From assembly GCA_009733775.1 (NCBI GenBank), contig WOGZ01000042.1:1-64000 (forward strand): 64,000 bases of DNA. Reading direction: 5' to 3'. Below, one piece after another: positions 45,138 through 57,500 of the stretch. Origin of the DNA: Alectoria sarmentosa. Taxonomy: Eukaryota; Ascomycota; Lecanoromycetes; Lecanorales; Parmeliaceae. Made by a program: the position numbers and the translations under genes. A model generated the notes under the pieces. That model saw only the letters and a list, made by a program, of their open reading frames with translations. It was not told the origin of the DNA and did no database searches. Numbering within the stretch: the stretch's first letter is position 1; each line of letters begins with the position of its first letter.

Positions 45138-45954
45138 GGCTAGGACCAGTTCACAGGAGAGTCTGCGTACCCGCGGAATAAAGACTGGATGTAAAGAAGG
45201 TATGGAAAAAAAGGATTGAAGAAGGCATTGTGTATCAGTACTCTACCCTGATGAGGTCACCGGTGGCGCCGGTGGAATTGGGAAAAAGCGGATTTCTATA
45301 TCAATTTTCCATGATAAGCAGTATGCAGGTTGGACGACGTGACCAAATCTTTATCCCGCTTGTGCTCCCTAGTGATATAGAATAGAGGAGTGTGGTTTGA
45401 AGTCTTCCGCCTCCGATGGCATACGAGTTCACGTAACAAATCTCAGTCACGACGAGTAAGGCTGCAGGGATCAGCCGAGACCCTTTTGCGGGGGATTGGA
45501 GCAGCTCGGGGACTCGGGCATCATCGTCCGAAGGGCAATCCCCCACCACCAAAGGTTTGAAGCCGAACTCGCTCTTGTGCTGCCTAAAGTCCTCTTGTCC
45601 TTCCTTACTTATGGCGAGCTTTCGCCAGCCAACCATCTTCAATGACTGGTCTACGGACTTGAGGGCTACATCATTATGCCTGGATGCCTTGATTCCACGT
45701 GATAGCGTGTACATTTGGTGAATGATGCCTGGAGCCATTTCGTCTCCGGGCTGGCGTGCTGCCTACAACCCCGCACGCCGTCGAGGTTTGCAACTGCATT
45801 AGTGATTACGGCTGAAGAATCCTTATTCTATAAATCCAACGGCTCCCTCACTGCTCTGAAGCTCATCCATTGTCCTTCAGCAACTTTTTTTACTCTCTTC
45901 TCAATCGGAAGAGTTGTCTTTCTCTCTTTCTTTGCCAGCTTCTACCAGACTATC
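45138..45954. other. Divergent caleosin/PARP spacer
   Basis: Contains a minus-strand ATG-initiated open frame of 145 codons (45301-45738) with no recognisable domain; I do not call it a gene. A pyrimidine-rich run (TTTCTCTCTTTCTTTG) lies just upstream of the PARP start. Confidence 0.45.
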
Positions 45955-47945
45955 ATGCCCGCCAAACGCAAGAATACAGGGAAGCAAGCCAGCCATGGCA
46001 ATTCAAAACAAGCGAAACAGGAGGGTCAAAAGGCCGTCTCCCATGACATCAATGTGCCAATTGACGAAGGTTTCAAAGATGGTATGCTTTGGGTTATCTT
46101 GTACACCAAATAGCAACAGTGCACATTCAATTGGGTCGCTGGCGTGTCACAGAAGCACCCCGAAGATACTGACGGCCCTCTGATGTAGGAGATGCTAAAG
46201 TCTACATTGACGACGATGGGATAATCTTTGACGCCTCTCTGAACCAAACAAACATTGGGGGGAACAACAACAAGTTCTACCGACTCCAACTTCTGTACAA
46301 TGACGACGATCAGTACTTCGCCCACACCCGATGGGGTCGTGTTGGGGAATACGGCCAAGTCAAAACTATGGGTCCCCTTGATCTGGACTGTGCTCGAAAA
46401 GAATTCGACAAGAAGTTCAAGGACAAGTCCGGCCACAAGTGGGATGAGCGATCCGAGCCTGCCAAGAAGGGCAAGTACACATTCTTGGAGAAGAATTACG
46501 AAGATGACGAAGATGAGCCCGAGCCACAGGTGAAGGATGAAGAGGATGAGGACAATGTGGAGAGCAAGCTTCCACGCCAGACGCAACGACTCATGGAGTT
46601 GATTTTCAACTCTAACCACTTCAATGCTGTGCTTGAGCAGATCGGCTATAATGCTAATAAGCTTCCTTTGGGCAAGTTGTCCAAAGCCACCTTGAGAACG
46701 GGCTTCGAGCATCTGAACGAGCTGGCCAGTCTGATTAAGCATCCAAGTCTGGCCCAGAACAAGCACAATGCTTCCCAAAAAGAAGCTATTGAGGACTTCT
46801 CCAACAAATACTATTCGACCATTCCCCATGAATTCGGCCGCAACCGCCCGCCAGCGATCGACAACAATGAGCTCCTTCGCACCGAAATTGCCATGCTTGA
46901 TACCCTCACGGACATGGAAGTTGCTAATCAGATCATGAAGACTACGGGTGACAAAGACAAAGATGCAGAAAATGTCAACCTTCTAGATAAGCGCTTCCAG
47001 GAACTCAACATGGAAGAGATGACGCCTTTGGACCATAAATCTTCGGAATACAAAGCTCTAGCTGATTATCTGATCAAATCATCTGGGACAAGCCATGGGA
47101 TTCGGTATCGTCTCGAGGACATCTTCCGAATCGACCGAACTGGTGAAGGGGATAGATTTGCCAAATCTGAGTTTGCTAACATCCACAAGAAGGATAGGCG
47201 CTTGTTGTGGCATGGGTCTCGTACCACGAACTATGGTGGGATTCTGTCTCAGGGACTGCGTATTGCGCCGCCTGAAGCACCCGTGAACGGGTATGCGTTT
47301 GGAAAGGTAATCTTCGGCGTTCTTGGTGCATTACCAGACGTGCATGCACTAATGCTACTCTCTAGGGCGTGTACCTTGCTGATGTCTCCAGCAAGTCTGC
47401 GCAGTATTGCGCTGCAGGCATGTCTGGAGGGACAGGCATCTTACTCCTCTGTGAAGCTGAGCTGGGCAAGCCAATGTACGAGATTCCGACAGGCGGTGAG
47501 TAATCATTTCCGAGCCTTTTCTCTCTAATTCGTACTGCTCTTTGAGTTATAAGGCATGTCGCAGGGGTGGAACACTCATGGGACCCTTTTCATGGCTCAA
47601 ATTTAGCCTTGATGGCTGACTCCAAATTCGTCTAGATTCGGGGGCGCAAGAGAAAGCGAAGCAGCACGGCGCCATCGCGACGCTAGGTGTGGGACGTACA
47701 GCACCACAAGGGTGGACGGATGGGGAGCTCATTCACGAGGATCTGAAGGGTGTGTCCTTGCCTGACGTGACGAAGGGTCTTGGGGACAACAAGTCTGCAA
47801 AAGCGACAGGGTATTTGATGTTCAACGAGTACGTTCTTGCACAGCATAATTACGTGGTATTCGTCGATACTAACCAAGCACCAGGTACATTGCCTACGAC
47901 GTGGCACAATTGCGATTGAGATATCTCTTCCGCGTGGACATGTAG
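45955..47945 (+). CDS. Poly(ADP-ribose) polymerase, WGR-PRD-catalytic
   Basis: Five exons (45955-46081, 46189-47306, 47366-47495, 47636-47828, 47885-47945) give 542 residues. The basic N-terminus (MPAKRKNTGKQ) looks like a nuclear localisation signal. The WGR domain (~45-155) has YFAHTRWGRVGEYGQ, and the helical regulatory domain (~180-320) has LPLGKLSKATL. The catalytic domain has the H-Y-E triad: His in LLWHGSRTTNYGGIL (~383), Tyr in GKGVYLADVSSKSAQYC (~418), Glu in LMFNEYIAYD (~523, completed across the last intron). It should make poly(ADP-ribose) from NAD+ after DNA damage. Fungal PrpA proteins usually carry an N-terminal BRCT domain; none is present here. Confidence 0.93.
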
Positions 47946-48629
47946 GTAGCTATACTACCGAGGATCGGAGATCTACTCAGGCTTCCGTCCAATTTATGGC
48001 GTCTCCTGAGGGGAAAGAAAAGCAGATAGAACTATTCATGCGTCAACCATTCATTGCATTGAACCTCTCTGAAGCTTCGCGCATTCACTCTCTGCCTCGA
48101 CTACCTAGCGCATGATCCGAAGGTGTAGCCATCTGGATCAATTTGACTGGGGACGATACCCAATGAAGCCATTATATCTGATGATCAATGTTTTTTATTC
48201 ACCATAGCCCCAAAATCCCAGCGAATGGTTGCCAAACGTCCCACCGCGAAAGCGAGAGCTCTGATATCCGAGGGTAGAACGTTTATTGGAGATGTATTTT
48301 TAAAACCCAACAGATCTGTGATCTTTTCACTTTTGCTACCTACCCCCATAGCCACACAGGATGCAAGATCTCTTTAGTGTCTGCACAATCATGTCGAAAC
48401 AGCCATGATATTGACGAGAACATTATGTCCTTGACATCCAGCCAAATATTCACGGCGTGTGAGAGCTTTGTGGGTTTGAATAATACTTGATTTCTAAACC
48501 GGTTTAAAAATTCAATGAAACGAACACTTTCCTATGGGTCTCCAACTGCCTGCCAAGACGTTTTCATCAGGAATTTGTCCCAGCAAATGAGCCCCAGTCC
48601 CTCACTACCAGCCACAAATCCGCCCCATC
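47946..48629. other. Convergent spacer
   Basis: 684 bases between PARP and the O-methyltransferase; no gene recognised. Confidence 0.5.
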
Positions 48630-49471
48630 CTACTTGACGACAGCCATAAGGAACCTGCTCTCGCCCAGTCAGCAAAAGAAATTTGCCCAACCATCTCCAA
48701 ATCGCAACCAAAAAGATCAGACGAGAGAGAGACGAAAAAGAGAAGAACAAACCCATCATAATCCTTCTCCCCCACCGTCTGCAACACCGTCCCCTCCACC
48801 CTCTCATCCCTCCCCACCCGCTCCACGCAGTCCCTCGCCCCCCTCACCATCTCATTCCCCGCCGCCTCTTCCTCCATCGCCAACTTACCCTTGCTGACAA
48901 TATTATCCACGCAAATGCACGCGCGGGGCCCGCTCATCCGCACCGCCAGGTCGAAATAATGATAATTATTCAACTTGTCGGCGTCGATGAACGTGAAGCC
49001 GAAGCGCTCCCGCTCGCCGGCGCGGATCTCGTCCAGGAGCCGGGGGAGCACGTCCAGGCCGGCGCCGAGGAGGACGTCGACGCGGTCGGCGACGCCGGCG
49101 GCAGCGACGTTGGCGCGCGCGACGGCGGCGTGTTGGGGGTTGGCTTCGACCGTCGTGACGCGCAGGGTGGGGTTCTCGGTCGCGAGCCAGATGGCGGCGT
49201 AGCCGCCCAGGGTGCCGACTTCGAGCGCGTGCGTCACGTTCAGCATGCGGCATTGCAGGGCGAAGAATTTGCCGTGCGGGGGGGGGCAGGCGATGTCCGG
49301 GAGGGATTCCTCGTCGCAGCGTTGGCGGGTGCGCGCGAGGGCGGCGTGGTTGGGGCGGGTGGCGGGGTGCAGGTGGGACATGGTGTAGACGTCGATGGAG
49401 GTCCAGCGGGTGTCGATTTCGTAGTCGCCGCGGGAGGCGGTGCTCTTTTGGGTGGTGGTTGGGGGAGGCAT
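48630..49471 (-). CDS. Class I SAM-dependent O-methyltransferase (CCoAOMT-like)
   Basis: Exons 49471-48753 and 48654-48630 give 247 residues. The 98-nt intron has a GTTTGT donor, and its removal gives the family-typical ending YDGFLMAVVK, whereas read-through gives an unrelated tail. Motif I is ALEVGTLGGYAAIWLA, then TVEANPQHAAVARANV, FTFIDADKLNNYHYFDLAV with the metal-binding Asp, and CICVDNIVSKG. These are the marks of cation-dependent O-methyltransferases acting on catechol-type or CoA-linked phenolics. The coding region is clearly more GC-rich than its surroundings. An upstream in-frame start at 49591 would add 40 residues. It lies on the same strand downstream of the Zn2Cys6 regulator. 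Confidence 0.88.
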
Positions 49472-49877
49472 TGTTGGAGGATGAGGGCTGGTTTTTTTTT
49501 GGGTCTCGGAGATGATGAAAGGGGTTGGGGCTAAGATGATGAAAGGTTGCAGAGGGTTTGTAGCAAAGGTCTTTTCTGGAATGGAATGCAATGAGTCAAT
49601 GAAGTAGATTTGGTAAGGGATTTGAAGCCTTTATATATTGCAAAGGCAGCCCTTGTTCATGCTCTGGGGTTCGGATGTAGGAGCTCGTACGACGGAGCTC
49701 GGAGTTGTCAGAGACATTAGTAAGCAGCTCGTAGAGAAAGCGATCAATCAGATGGATATTAGAGATTGCTTTGAGAAACGGTGAAACGTATGCGAAGTGA
49801 GACCGAGCTGACGGTGCTATTGTGCTCGCGGCTTTCGCACAGCATGTTGAAGCAATGAGGCAGCAAAGTCACGGGGT
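49472..49877. other. Spacer
   Basis: 406 bases upstream of the O-methyltransferase; no gene recognised. Confidence 0.5.
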
Positions 49878-52416
49878 TCAGAAGTTCCAGAACGCCTCTA
49901 GGTCCCACCCAGCGATGTTGGTGAGATCTATTCCTTCAAGGTCTTGGCCGAAGTCCTAAGCACCACCAATATCAGCAACTGCCTTACACTGACGGTAATA
50001 AGAAGTTCATCACCTCGAGCATAGCAGTGCTATCCATATGCGCACTTAGTCCGATCCCATTGCCGTTGCCGTTACCATGGCTATTGCCGAGTTGCCCGCT
50101 GGGTGCTGAAACCGGCTGTACAGTCACAATGAGCGCCTGTCTCTTAGCATTCGGCGAAAAATCGAAATGTACATACCATGTTGGGCAGACTCGCCAATGT
50201 CGCTGCGGCGGAATAATTGTCTTGCAAAGACAGGACTCTTTGGATCATCTGAGTAACCCTATAGGCAGCCTTGTGCTCCTCATATCTTGGGTGTTCTGGC
50301 GATTGCTTCTTCTTAAGCAACCCAATGATCGCGCATACACAGTAATACTCTTGTAGTCCAACACCAACACACATGATCTTGTCTCCATTCATATTGAGAG
50401 CCTTTTCTAGATAAGGCAGTGGTTCACTGCTCAGTTGTTTAATTGAACTTCGAGAGGGTAAATTTTGATCTGGAGTATGGCGTGAGAATTCGAACTCGGA
50501 AATGAATTCTCAGGACTTACCACCATTGGGATCCGAGGCTGAAAAGTTGTAGCAGATGCTCAGCGCTGCACCAAATACATCATTCCGGAACAAGCACAAG
50601 AAATTATTGCCAGTGCTCGTGAGCTGGTTATGTAAATCAAGGATATTCATCGCACTTCTAAGATGCATAATAGCAGAGTAGTCGTATCTAGAGCTTCGCG
50701 TTTCTTCTCGTGCGTAAGGCCTATGAAGGAAAAGCAAGAGCACTTGCAGTTGGAGCTGTAAGAGCACTCTCGACACCAAGCTCGCTTGGTCGTTCCAGTG
50801 CGGGATCTCGTCCAGATGTTGCATAATCTTCTTATCGTAAAGCAAAACATCTTCATACACCATTTGAGGTTGGGGCCCATTAATCACTGACACAAGCTCA
50901 AGCCTCAGAGACCAGCTTGATCGAGAAAGGTACTGGAAAGAGGACCTGGTATACTGTGATACCGGTTTGGGTCCTGGCAGTTGCTCCGCTGAAGGATCGA
51001 ATTCTTCGTCATCAATGTTCAAGGGCGGACCACAATCCTCAATAAGATCACGCAACATAGCCGGCATTCCTCTATCAAATGCCGCCTGCAATTCCAACTC
51101 TGAAATGGTGTTCCATATGCGCCTTCGCATTTCTTGGTCAAAGGCAGAGACTTTTTTGAAAGATGGTGTGCCGTGACGCAAATTTACTATATGGGCATCT
51201 CGATGAAGACCATTAGAGATTGCAAGTCTCATGAGGTTTCCAGCTGATGTCCAGGTTCTTTTGCGCTTGATTGAATTCATCTGTTTCGCTATGAACGAGA
51301 GGCAGTGTATTTGAAATATAGCCATATTAGTATGCTTCTGGCTTTGAAACTGTAGCCACGAGTCGCAAGTTCGTATCCACATGATAGCAGTCTCGCGTCC
51401 GACTGAGCTGTCGCCCCTGAACATCGACGAATCCCTTTCCTTGACGCAGTACGTGGTGGCCAAGATCAACAAAATTAGGGCAGCGAACGCAGGTCTACCT
51501 TCTTGGGGAGCCTCCCAGAAATTTGAGTACTCCTCCCAGAAAGACGGCAGGTGCAAAACTCGATAAGTGGTCTCCAGATTGTCAACATAGATTTGCACTA
51601 GCTGATCCGCGGTTTTCTTCTGCGGCAGTAAATGGATGAGAGCTTTGTCGTTGGTTGGCAGACCATCTTCTTGACCGGGACCCTTGATCTTGGTGTTCGA
51701 GAGTTCTCTCTGCACAGGTGCCAATCCGTGGTACTGGACAATCATATCTTTCATGAACAGTCGCAACTCCGGAAGCTACCGCAGTCAGTCATAGCAAAAC
51801 GAAGCAAGAAATCGGATCATCATACATGAGATAGATAGCTCGTGTGATGACTAGCCCCATAGAATTGGGTCTTGAAATTTTTGCCTCTGAATATCATCGT
51901 CTCCTTATCCACTGCTGCGCTAGGATTCGAGTGTATTTTCACCTCGGTTTGGGTAAGCTCTGGGCTTCTGGCACCATGAGTTGCTTTCTCTAGGCCAATG
52001 ATTCTGTACTCAAGTTGCCTGATGCGCTCTTCTTGAGCGTAGAGCCTGGCCACAGTGTCTTCTGAATGGGGTCGTGGATATCCTTCTTCCCCTTCATCTG
52101 CAGCAAAGCTGCGGGCCACTGAAGGGAGTCTAGGAACTGCTCTTGGAGCTCCATGACCGTTGGCTGTAGAAAAGTCACGTGTTCTGTTTCTCTCCCCCGA
52201 AGATTGGGTCAAGGCTGACTCGACCGCTTCGCTATCATAGGTACAAGATTCGGGATGTCCTCCTTTCTGACATCGACTACAAGATGGGAAAATGCGATCG
52301 CACTTCAGCTTCCTGCGCCGACAGTCAAGGCAAGAAAATGCTATCCTCCGCCTTTTGGAAGCTGGCGTATCATCAATTGGAGAAATCTCCTCTCGAGCAC
52401 TCCCGTTACTAGACAT
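49878..52416 (-). CDS. Zn(II)2Cys6 transcription factor with fungal_trans domain
   Basis: Five exons (52416-51826, 51775-50521, 50469-50177, 50115-50014, 49955-49878) give 772 residues. The N-terminal zinc cluster is CLDCRRRKLKCDRIFPSC with CQKGG...SC completing the six Cys, preceded by KRRRIAF. A short coiled coil (EERIRQLEYRIIGLE) probably mediates dimerisation. The middle-homology region (~240-560) has the fungal_trans pattern RTWTSAGNLMRLAISNGLHRD and RRRIWNTISELELQ. The C-terminus is Gly/Asn-rich and ends in an acidic-hydrophobic tail typical of activation regions (LEGIDLTNIAGWDLEAFW). It may control the adjacent O-methyltransferase, but location is the only evidence. It is 27 kb from the NRPS, so a role there is not implied. 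Confidence 0.93.
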
Positions 52417-53422
52417 TACTGAACATGGACGAGATTACCACGACCATGCGCAACTTGTCTTGATCAAACGTAGAGAAAAAGAGAACTTGAATATCGAAAG
52501 TGACAAGCAATGGTTGTTGCAAAAGTTTGACGTCGTCAAAATGCTTGGCAGGAAATATGATCGCCTTCGCCACGAGTATTCGGAAGTTCGGATCTTGCAT
52601 TGGTATACACTACACTAACCGCTTTACACTAGCGACTAAGCTAGCTGAGCAGGGATGAAGCGAAGTGGGTAAGTGGTCAAGAATAAAAGCGATACGCAAC
52701 AACAATTTGTCCATGTCTCAGTCCAAGCTATTCTAAAACACGCTCCAACTTCAAAGAATCGACACATGCTAAAATCTTATTCTTTGGGAATCTCAACTTG
52801 TCCCTCCATCAATCAAAGTCAAAGTGGGATATCTTGTACTGCCAGATCTATCCCTCGTAGTCTAGTCAAACTTATACAGCCATTTTCCCCGAGACTCGTT
52901 TGTCGCTGGTATTGTCTCACTGATAGGACCCTAGTGCGTCGGCGTGATGAGGTCGAGAAGAAGCGCGATACGAAAGCGGTTCTTCGCTATGATAACGCCG
53001 CGAGATAGGAATATAAGTAGTATAAGAGATATCCTTCATCCATAGGTATAGTATTCCAAGACCACCTGCGAGGGTCAACGCGTCCGATGTCATCTCTTGC
53101 TGTTGTAGTTTTATCCAGTCTACTTCCTGTTCAAGACGTCCATGTTGGACATAAGCACCAGAGATTCTTTTTAATTCTCGACCAGCGATGATTGAGCGTA
53201 GCTTATTCAGAAACCGGAACCCTTTCTCTTGTGTCAATAAGCCTTTCAACGAGGATTTTCTTGGTTTGATTAAAATTCAGGAGACAAATGAGAAATCATT
53301 TACGCATCAGTTCCCGCTATTTGTGAGGCCAAGACACATTTTTGATCGCCTTGAGTGTCCATTGATTTTGCGCATCTCAAGCGCAATTAAATGTTACTGT
53401 TTCCTTCCTTGATTCTACAGTC
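52417..53422. other. ~1 kb with no supportable gene
   Basis: A minus-strand open frame at 52917-53249 has no ATG at its start and no recognised motif. AT-rich toward 53400. Confidence 0.5.
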
Positions 53423-54583
53423 TTACACTACCTGTGTTTCTATAGTGCCCAAAGGCCTCTCGACGATCTCAATCACCCCGTCGACTATACTTCGCCTGGC
53501 GTCTTCACTGGCGATATTCTGTCCTGCCAGATATCCCATCCATATCAGCCTACTTATTCTCTCGTCTTTGACTGTTCCCAGCAGAGTCATCGGTCCTCTT
53601 TTTCGCGTCAAAGTCTTCGAGTCTGCCTCCTCCGCATTCTCCTCCACCCAAGCTCGCAAAGCTCCATTGGCCCATCTGCCCAGAAGCAGAACCTTGCCTT
53701 TACCTACTGATCCTCTCCCTCCTAGCATGCCCTTGAATTGGTCGACTGACATTTTGAACTCTTCATCCTCAAAGTCTTTCCCTTTACCTCGTAGGTCGAT
53801 TCCACGTATCCATCCGTCTCTCATATGCGAGAAGTTGGTATCCCTGGTCGGCACAATCCGCACCGCACTTCTGACTCCTCCTTCCTTTAGCACCTCGGAC
53901 CAGACTTTCGTGCTACCCTCATCGAGCAAAGTCTTCTTCAGGTTCTCTTTCTCCCCTTGCACCAACGTGCTTGCACCGCTCCCAACCGACGCTCTTACAA
54001 ACTCTTCCTGCAACCTTCCCAAGTCACCTTTGGCAATGTAAAGTCCCACTACATAGACCTGAATTCTCAGAAATGAAACCTTCCGTATGCCCAATCCAAG
54101 TAGTTGATACTCCTCTTCGTCCTGCGCCGCCCCGATGCCGGCCGGTAATGTGGGGGATTTGCCTTCCTCACTTGCACCTCCCGATCTTGGTAGCCATATG
54201 CTGCGCGGGAAATAGGGAACAGTAGATGTGCCAGTGGGGACCTGATCGATATCTGGCCTGTGATCCTGGCTAGTAATTTCTACTCGAGCGCCGCTGGTCA
54301 ATTCATCTCTCGGGTTGTAAGGAGGTGCATCGAGACGTTCGGCTTTCTGGCGCGTGACCGCCCAGGTTGCTGCTACAGCTGTGAGTCCGCAATACAGGGC
54401 GACTCTGTAATTGGGCCGATTGCGAGCTTGTGGACTGGGTGGTTGTGTGGAGTAGGCATGACTCCGTGAGGGGACCTGTCGAGCAAGCCTGGGGATTGGG
54501 AGGGGGGAGCGGAGAGGAGCATTTGAGTTGCAATGGAGGCAATATATCGTTCGAGGATGTATTGTCGATGGTGAGCAACGCAT
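53423..54583 (-). CDS. AIM18: Aim18/Fmp22-like mitochondrial chalcone-isomerase-fold protein
   Basis: Single exon, 386 residues. The N-terminus is Arg/Ser-rich with few acids (mitochondrial presequence), followed by one hydrophobic segment YRVALYCGLTAVAATWAV. The chalcone-isomerase-like domain (~165-385) includes YQLLGLGIRKVSFLRIQVYV and VGLYIAKGD, then VRIVPTRDTNFSHMRDGWIRG and FKGMLGGRGSVGKGKVLLL. Yeast Aim18 is a mitochondrial inner-membrane protein of this fold, with heme binding reported for the family but no isomerase activity. The length fits fungal orthologues. Confidence 0.88.
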   Translation of the reverse strand: MRCSPSTIHPRTIYCLHCNSNAPLRSPLPIPRLARQVPSRSHAYSTQPPSPQARNRPNYRVALYCGLTAVAATWAVTRQKAERLDAPPYNPRDELTSGARVEITSQDHRPDIDQVPTGTSTVPYFPRSIWLPRSGGASEEGKSPTLPAGIGAAQDEEEYQLLGLGIRKVSFLRIQVYVVGLYIAKGDLGRLQEEFVRASVGSGASTLVQGEKENLKKTLLDEGSTKVWSEVLKEGGVRSAVRIVPTRDTNFSHMRDGWIRGIDLRGKGKDFEDEEFKMSVDQFKGMLGGRGSVGKGKVLLLGRWANGALRAWVEENAEEADSKTLTRKRGPMTLLGTVKDERISRLIWMGYLAGQNIASEDARRSIVDGVIEIVERPLGTIETQVV

Positions 54584-57500
54584 CGTGAGAGTTGTGACAA
54601 GAACAAAGCAATGATGAGCTTGCTCCTGGCTCTCAAGGTTCCGATCTTAATGCTAAGGCGGATGCGGCTAGCTGATGTGGACGAACAGCAAAAAGATCGG
54701 CACTTGCCCGAATATCGGGCCTCTGACCATCAATTGTGAATAGCCAGAGAACAGCAACGACGACAAGAAGCTGGAGAACATAAACATATTGGCCATACCA
54801 GGAGCTATTAAAAGAATAAGGGTAGTCGTGGGAATTACTTTTCGATCACAGTACTTACTCGAACATGAAATGTATTGATATCGAACATCAACCGTATTCA
54901 AGCGCCTTGCCATCCCCATAGCCGATGTCATTCAGAATTGGAATCCAATGCATTTTGTGGACTCCAAGAAGCCGCCAGCCCTCGGAGATGCTGCTACTAT
55001 GCTAATGCTTTGTCCAAATTGGAAGTCGTTGTGATTTTGAGAACTCATACAGCGAGCCAATTTTCGATAACAGGCTGAGATGACTTTCCACGTCTGTCTC
55101 ATCGCCTATATAACTACTACACAGTTGAACTTATGATCTGAGAATATGATCAGAGCCTTAAACTCCCGTTCCCCCTAGGGGGAAGCGTTGGCCACGATTT
55201 GGGGAACCAAAATCTTCGACGAAGCGGTAAGCATCTTCTAAGAAGCAGCAAGCCACTCATCTAACTAGGCAGATTGGCAAGGAAGTAGTGGCTTGGGTTC
55301 CTTTATGATAGCAATCTTTTCACACCTGAGCCTTTGCTCGCCGGGTGATTATGACTTTGCCAACATCGTTGTTTGCCAACACAGACCGTCCTCGACATGA
55401 AATTGGATGCCAGAAGCTCCTTTCTAAGAGCCTCCAGGCTTGGTCATTGAAAAATCTTTGACGAATGCCAACAAGGAATATCTCTGTATGCGTGAAAAGA
55501 GTGGGCAAGATTTGCATTTCAGTATCTTACTTACAATAATGGGTAAAACTAGAGAAGATGCGCAAAAGCCCGAAACTTACGCTCTGCAGACAAGTTGGAG
55601 TAGCTTTGCTCTGAGTTCGTCGTAATTATTTGGCAAATTAAAGGATTAGGTTGAAGGTAGCTGATAGAGAGAGGGTAGAAATCAGCAATTGGATCCCTCA
55701 ACAGAGATTGAACCGGGATTTACAATGCAGAGCTCGAGCCAGCGACATGTTTGTATCGCTTGGTTCACAGGCAGGAATGAGAGTCAAGGAGTATGTTATT
55801 CAGGGTGTGTATCTGTCGTGTGATTATGTTCAAATACGTCAGGAGTGACAATAAGAGACATTAGGCTCGTGATGGGGTAAAGAAGGAATTTCTTATCCCC
55901 ATGAAGTGAGGTATTCGAAAGCGACTTCACAATCCGTGATTTCGTCCTCAACCAAACCACTCACCATTATACTCAAGGATGAACTCGCCAGGAGAACCTG
56001 TAGTGTTTCAGAGCTTTCCTACCAATTCGCACCCATATCCAGAAAGCGCAGTGTTAGGCACTGCAAATCGAGGTGCCGTCCAACCTTGCAACATCAGCGG
56101 CGCTCGCAGCCTGAGCTCTACCGAAACAAAAGTGTCATTTGAGCGCCCAAGGGTATAGTTTTTTCTTTTTGACGATAGTTGAGTCAGATTTCCATACCAG
56201 CAGATGTAAAAGTTGTATTTCTTACGACGATATCAACTCCGTATACCTTATTTTTACATCGTTAGCTTTCGTATCGTGTACTACCGCTCATATCTCGGCA
56301 GCCTGCTCATTTCGCACAATGGAGAGCCTCCTCTTAAGTTGCGCTTCGACGGATCTGATGATGCGTTGGCTTGAAAAGCCATCCAAGGGTTGTCTTTTAT
56401 AGAGCGACAGGAATTAGATACGCTCAAAGAGTACATCATTTTACTTCAAACCACAGATAGACCAATACCCGAGCGGTCAATGATCGCTTTTCTGCGTCTA
56501 TTTTTACCTTCAAAAATAGCTTTTGAGCTCTTCGGTTTGCACGAAGAGGCGGAGGAGACTGGGGTTGAACTATCACCGGAGGGTACAATTGAGAACCTCG
56601 ACGTTATCGAGATGGATCTTGCAACGATACTACCGTCACGCAAGCGAGCAAGAGGGGAAAGCAGATGCTACTGCATGAGACGATGAGACGCCCGAACCAT
56701 CGTGAGGATCATGAACCTCGTCCTACAAAGAGAAGGTCCCAGTAGGGACCCACAAAGAAGGCGAAGACAGCACGAAGGCCAGTAAAGCCAGGCGTCAGAA
56801 CTCTCAAAGCCCGACGAGCAAGATGCAAAACTGGAAATCAAACACTGATCCCACTTGCCAGACAGCAGATGCGAGATACATAGTAAACTGCAGCCAGTAC
56901 TAATATTCCTGCAAGTTGCCTCCTTAGTATTAGTACCAAGCATCATACACATCACTATCATTTAGATCGACACACTCTATTGCTAGACCTAATGGACTAC
57001 GGCTAGACAACAAGAACAGCGAGGGGCATGTGCCTGGGACAGTACTGGGCACGCCCGAGGACGGCAGCATCCGTCGTGGACCGGGACGCGCTTTCGGGCA
57101 TCATGAAGCGCCGATGTATCGAAGTGGTCGAGCGGTAGCTTCCAGCTCTCGCCCGATCTCGAGGTATCAGGAGTTCATCAGATTGGGATGGCGAGTCCAA
57201 GGACCTCGGTTTCTGGAGAAAAAAAGGGGATGGAATTATTTGAAGGAAGGAGTGGGCATCGAGTAGAGGATGTGGAAGGATTGCAACGTGGCCTTCCATG
57301 CATGCCACAGCCAAAAGAGCACGTTTCTCCGCTATTTAGCTACATGCTAAGCTCTCAGGTAGCAAAAGCCTCAAAGCGTATTTCGATCATTAGCTCCTGA
57401 TTCTCAATTCAATGCTGATGACGTGCTACCACGCTCTAGTGCAGCTTTTTCCCCCGTCGATCTGTAGCTATAGCTACTCTGCGCCATAGGGTCTTTGTTC

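Noticed and set aside
45301..45738. 145-codon minus-strand open frame between caleosin and PARP
   Set aside because: Has an ATG but no motif, and lies in the PARP/caleosin promoter interval; not enough to call a gene.
48683..49534. 283-codon plus-strand open frame
   Set aside because: Antisense shadow of the GC-rich O-methyltransferase gene; composition-driven.
57110..57200. GTGGTCGAGCGG, resembling the 5' part of a Ser/Leu tRNA
   Set aside because: No B-box or closing acceptor stem within tRNA distance.
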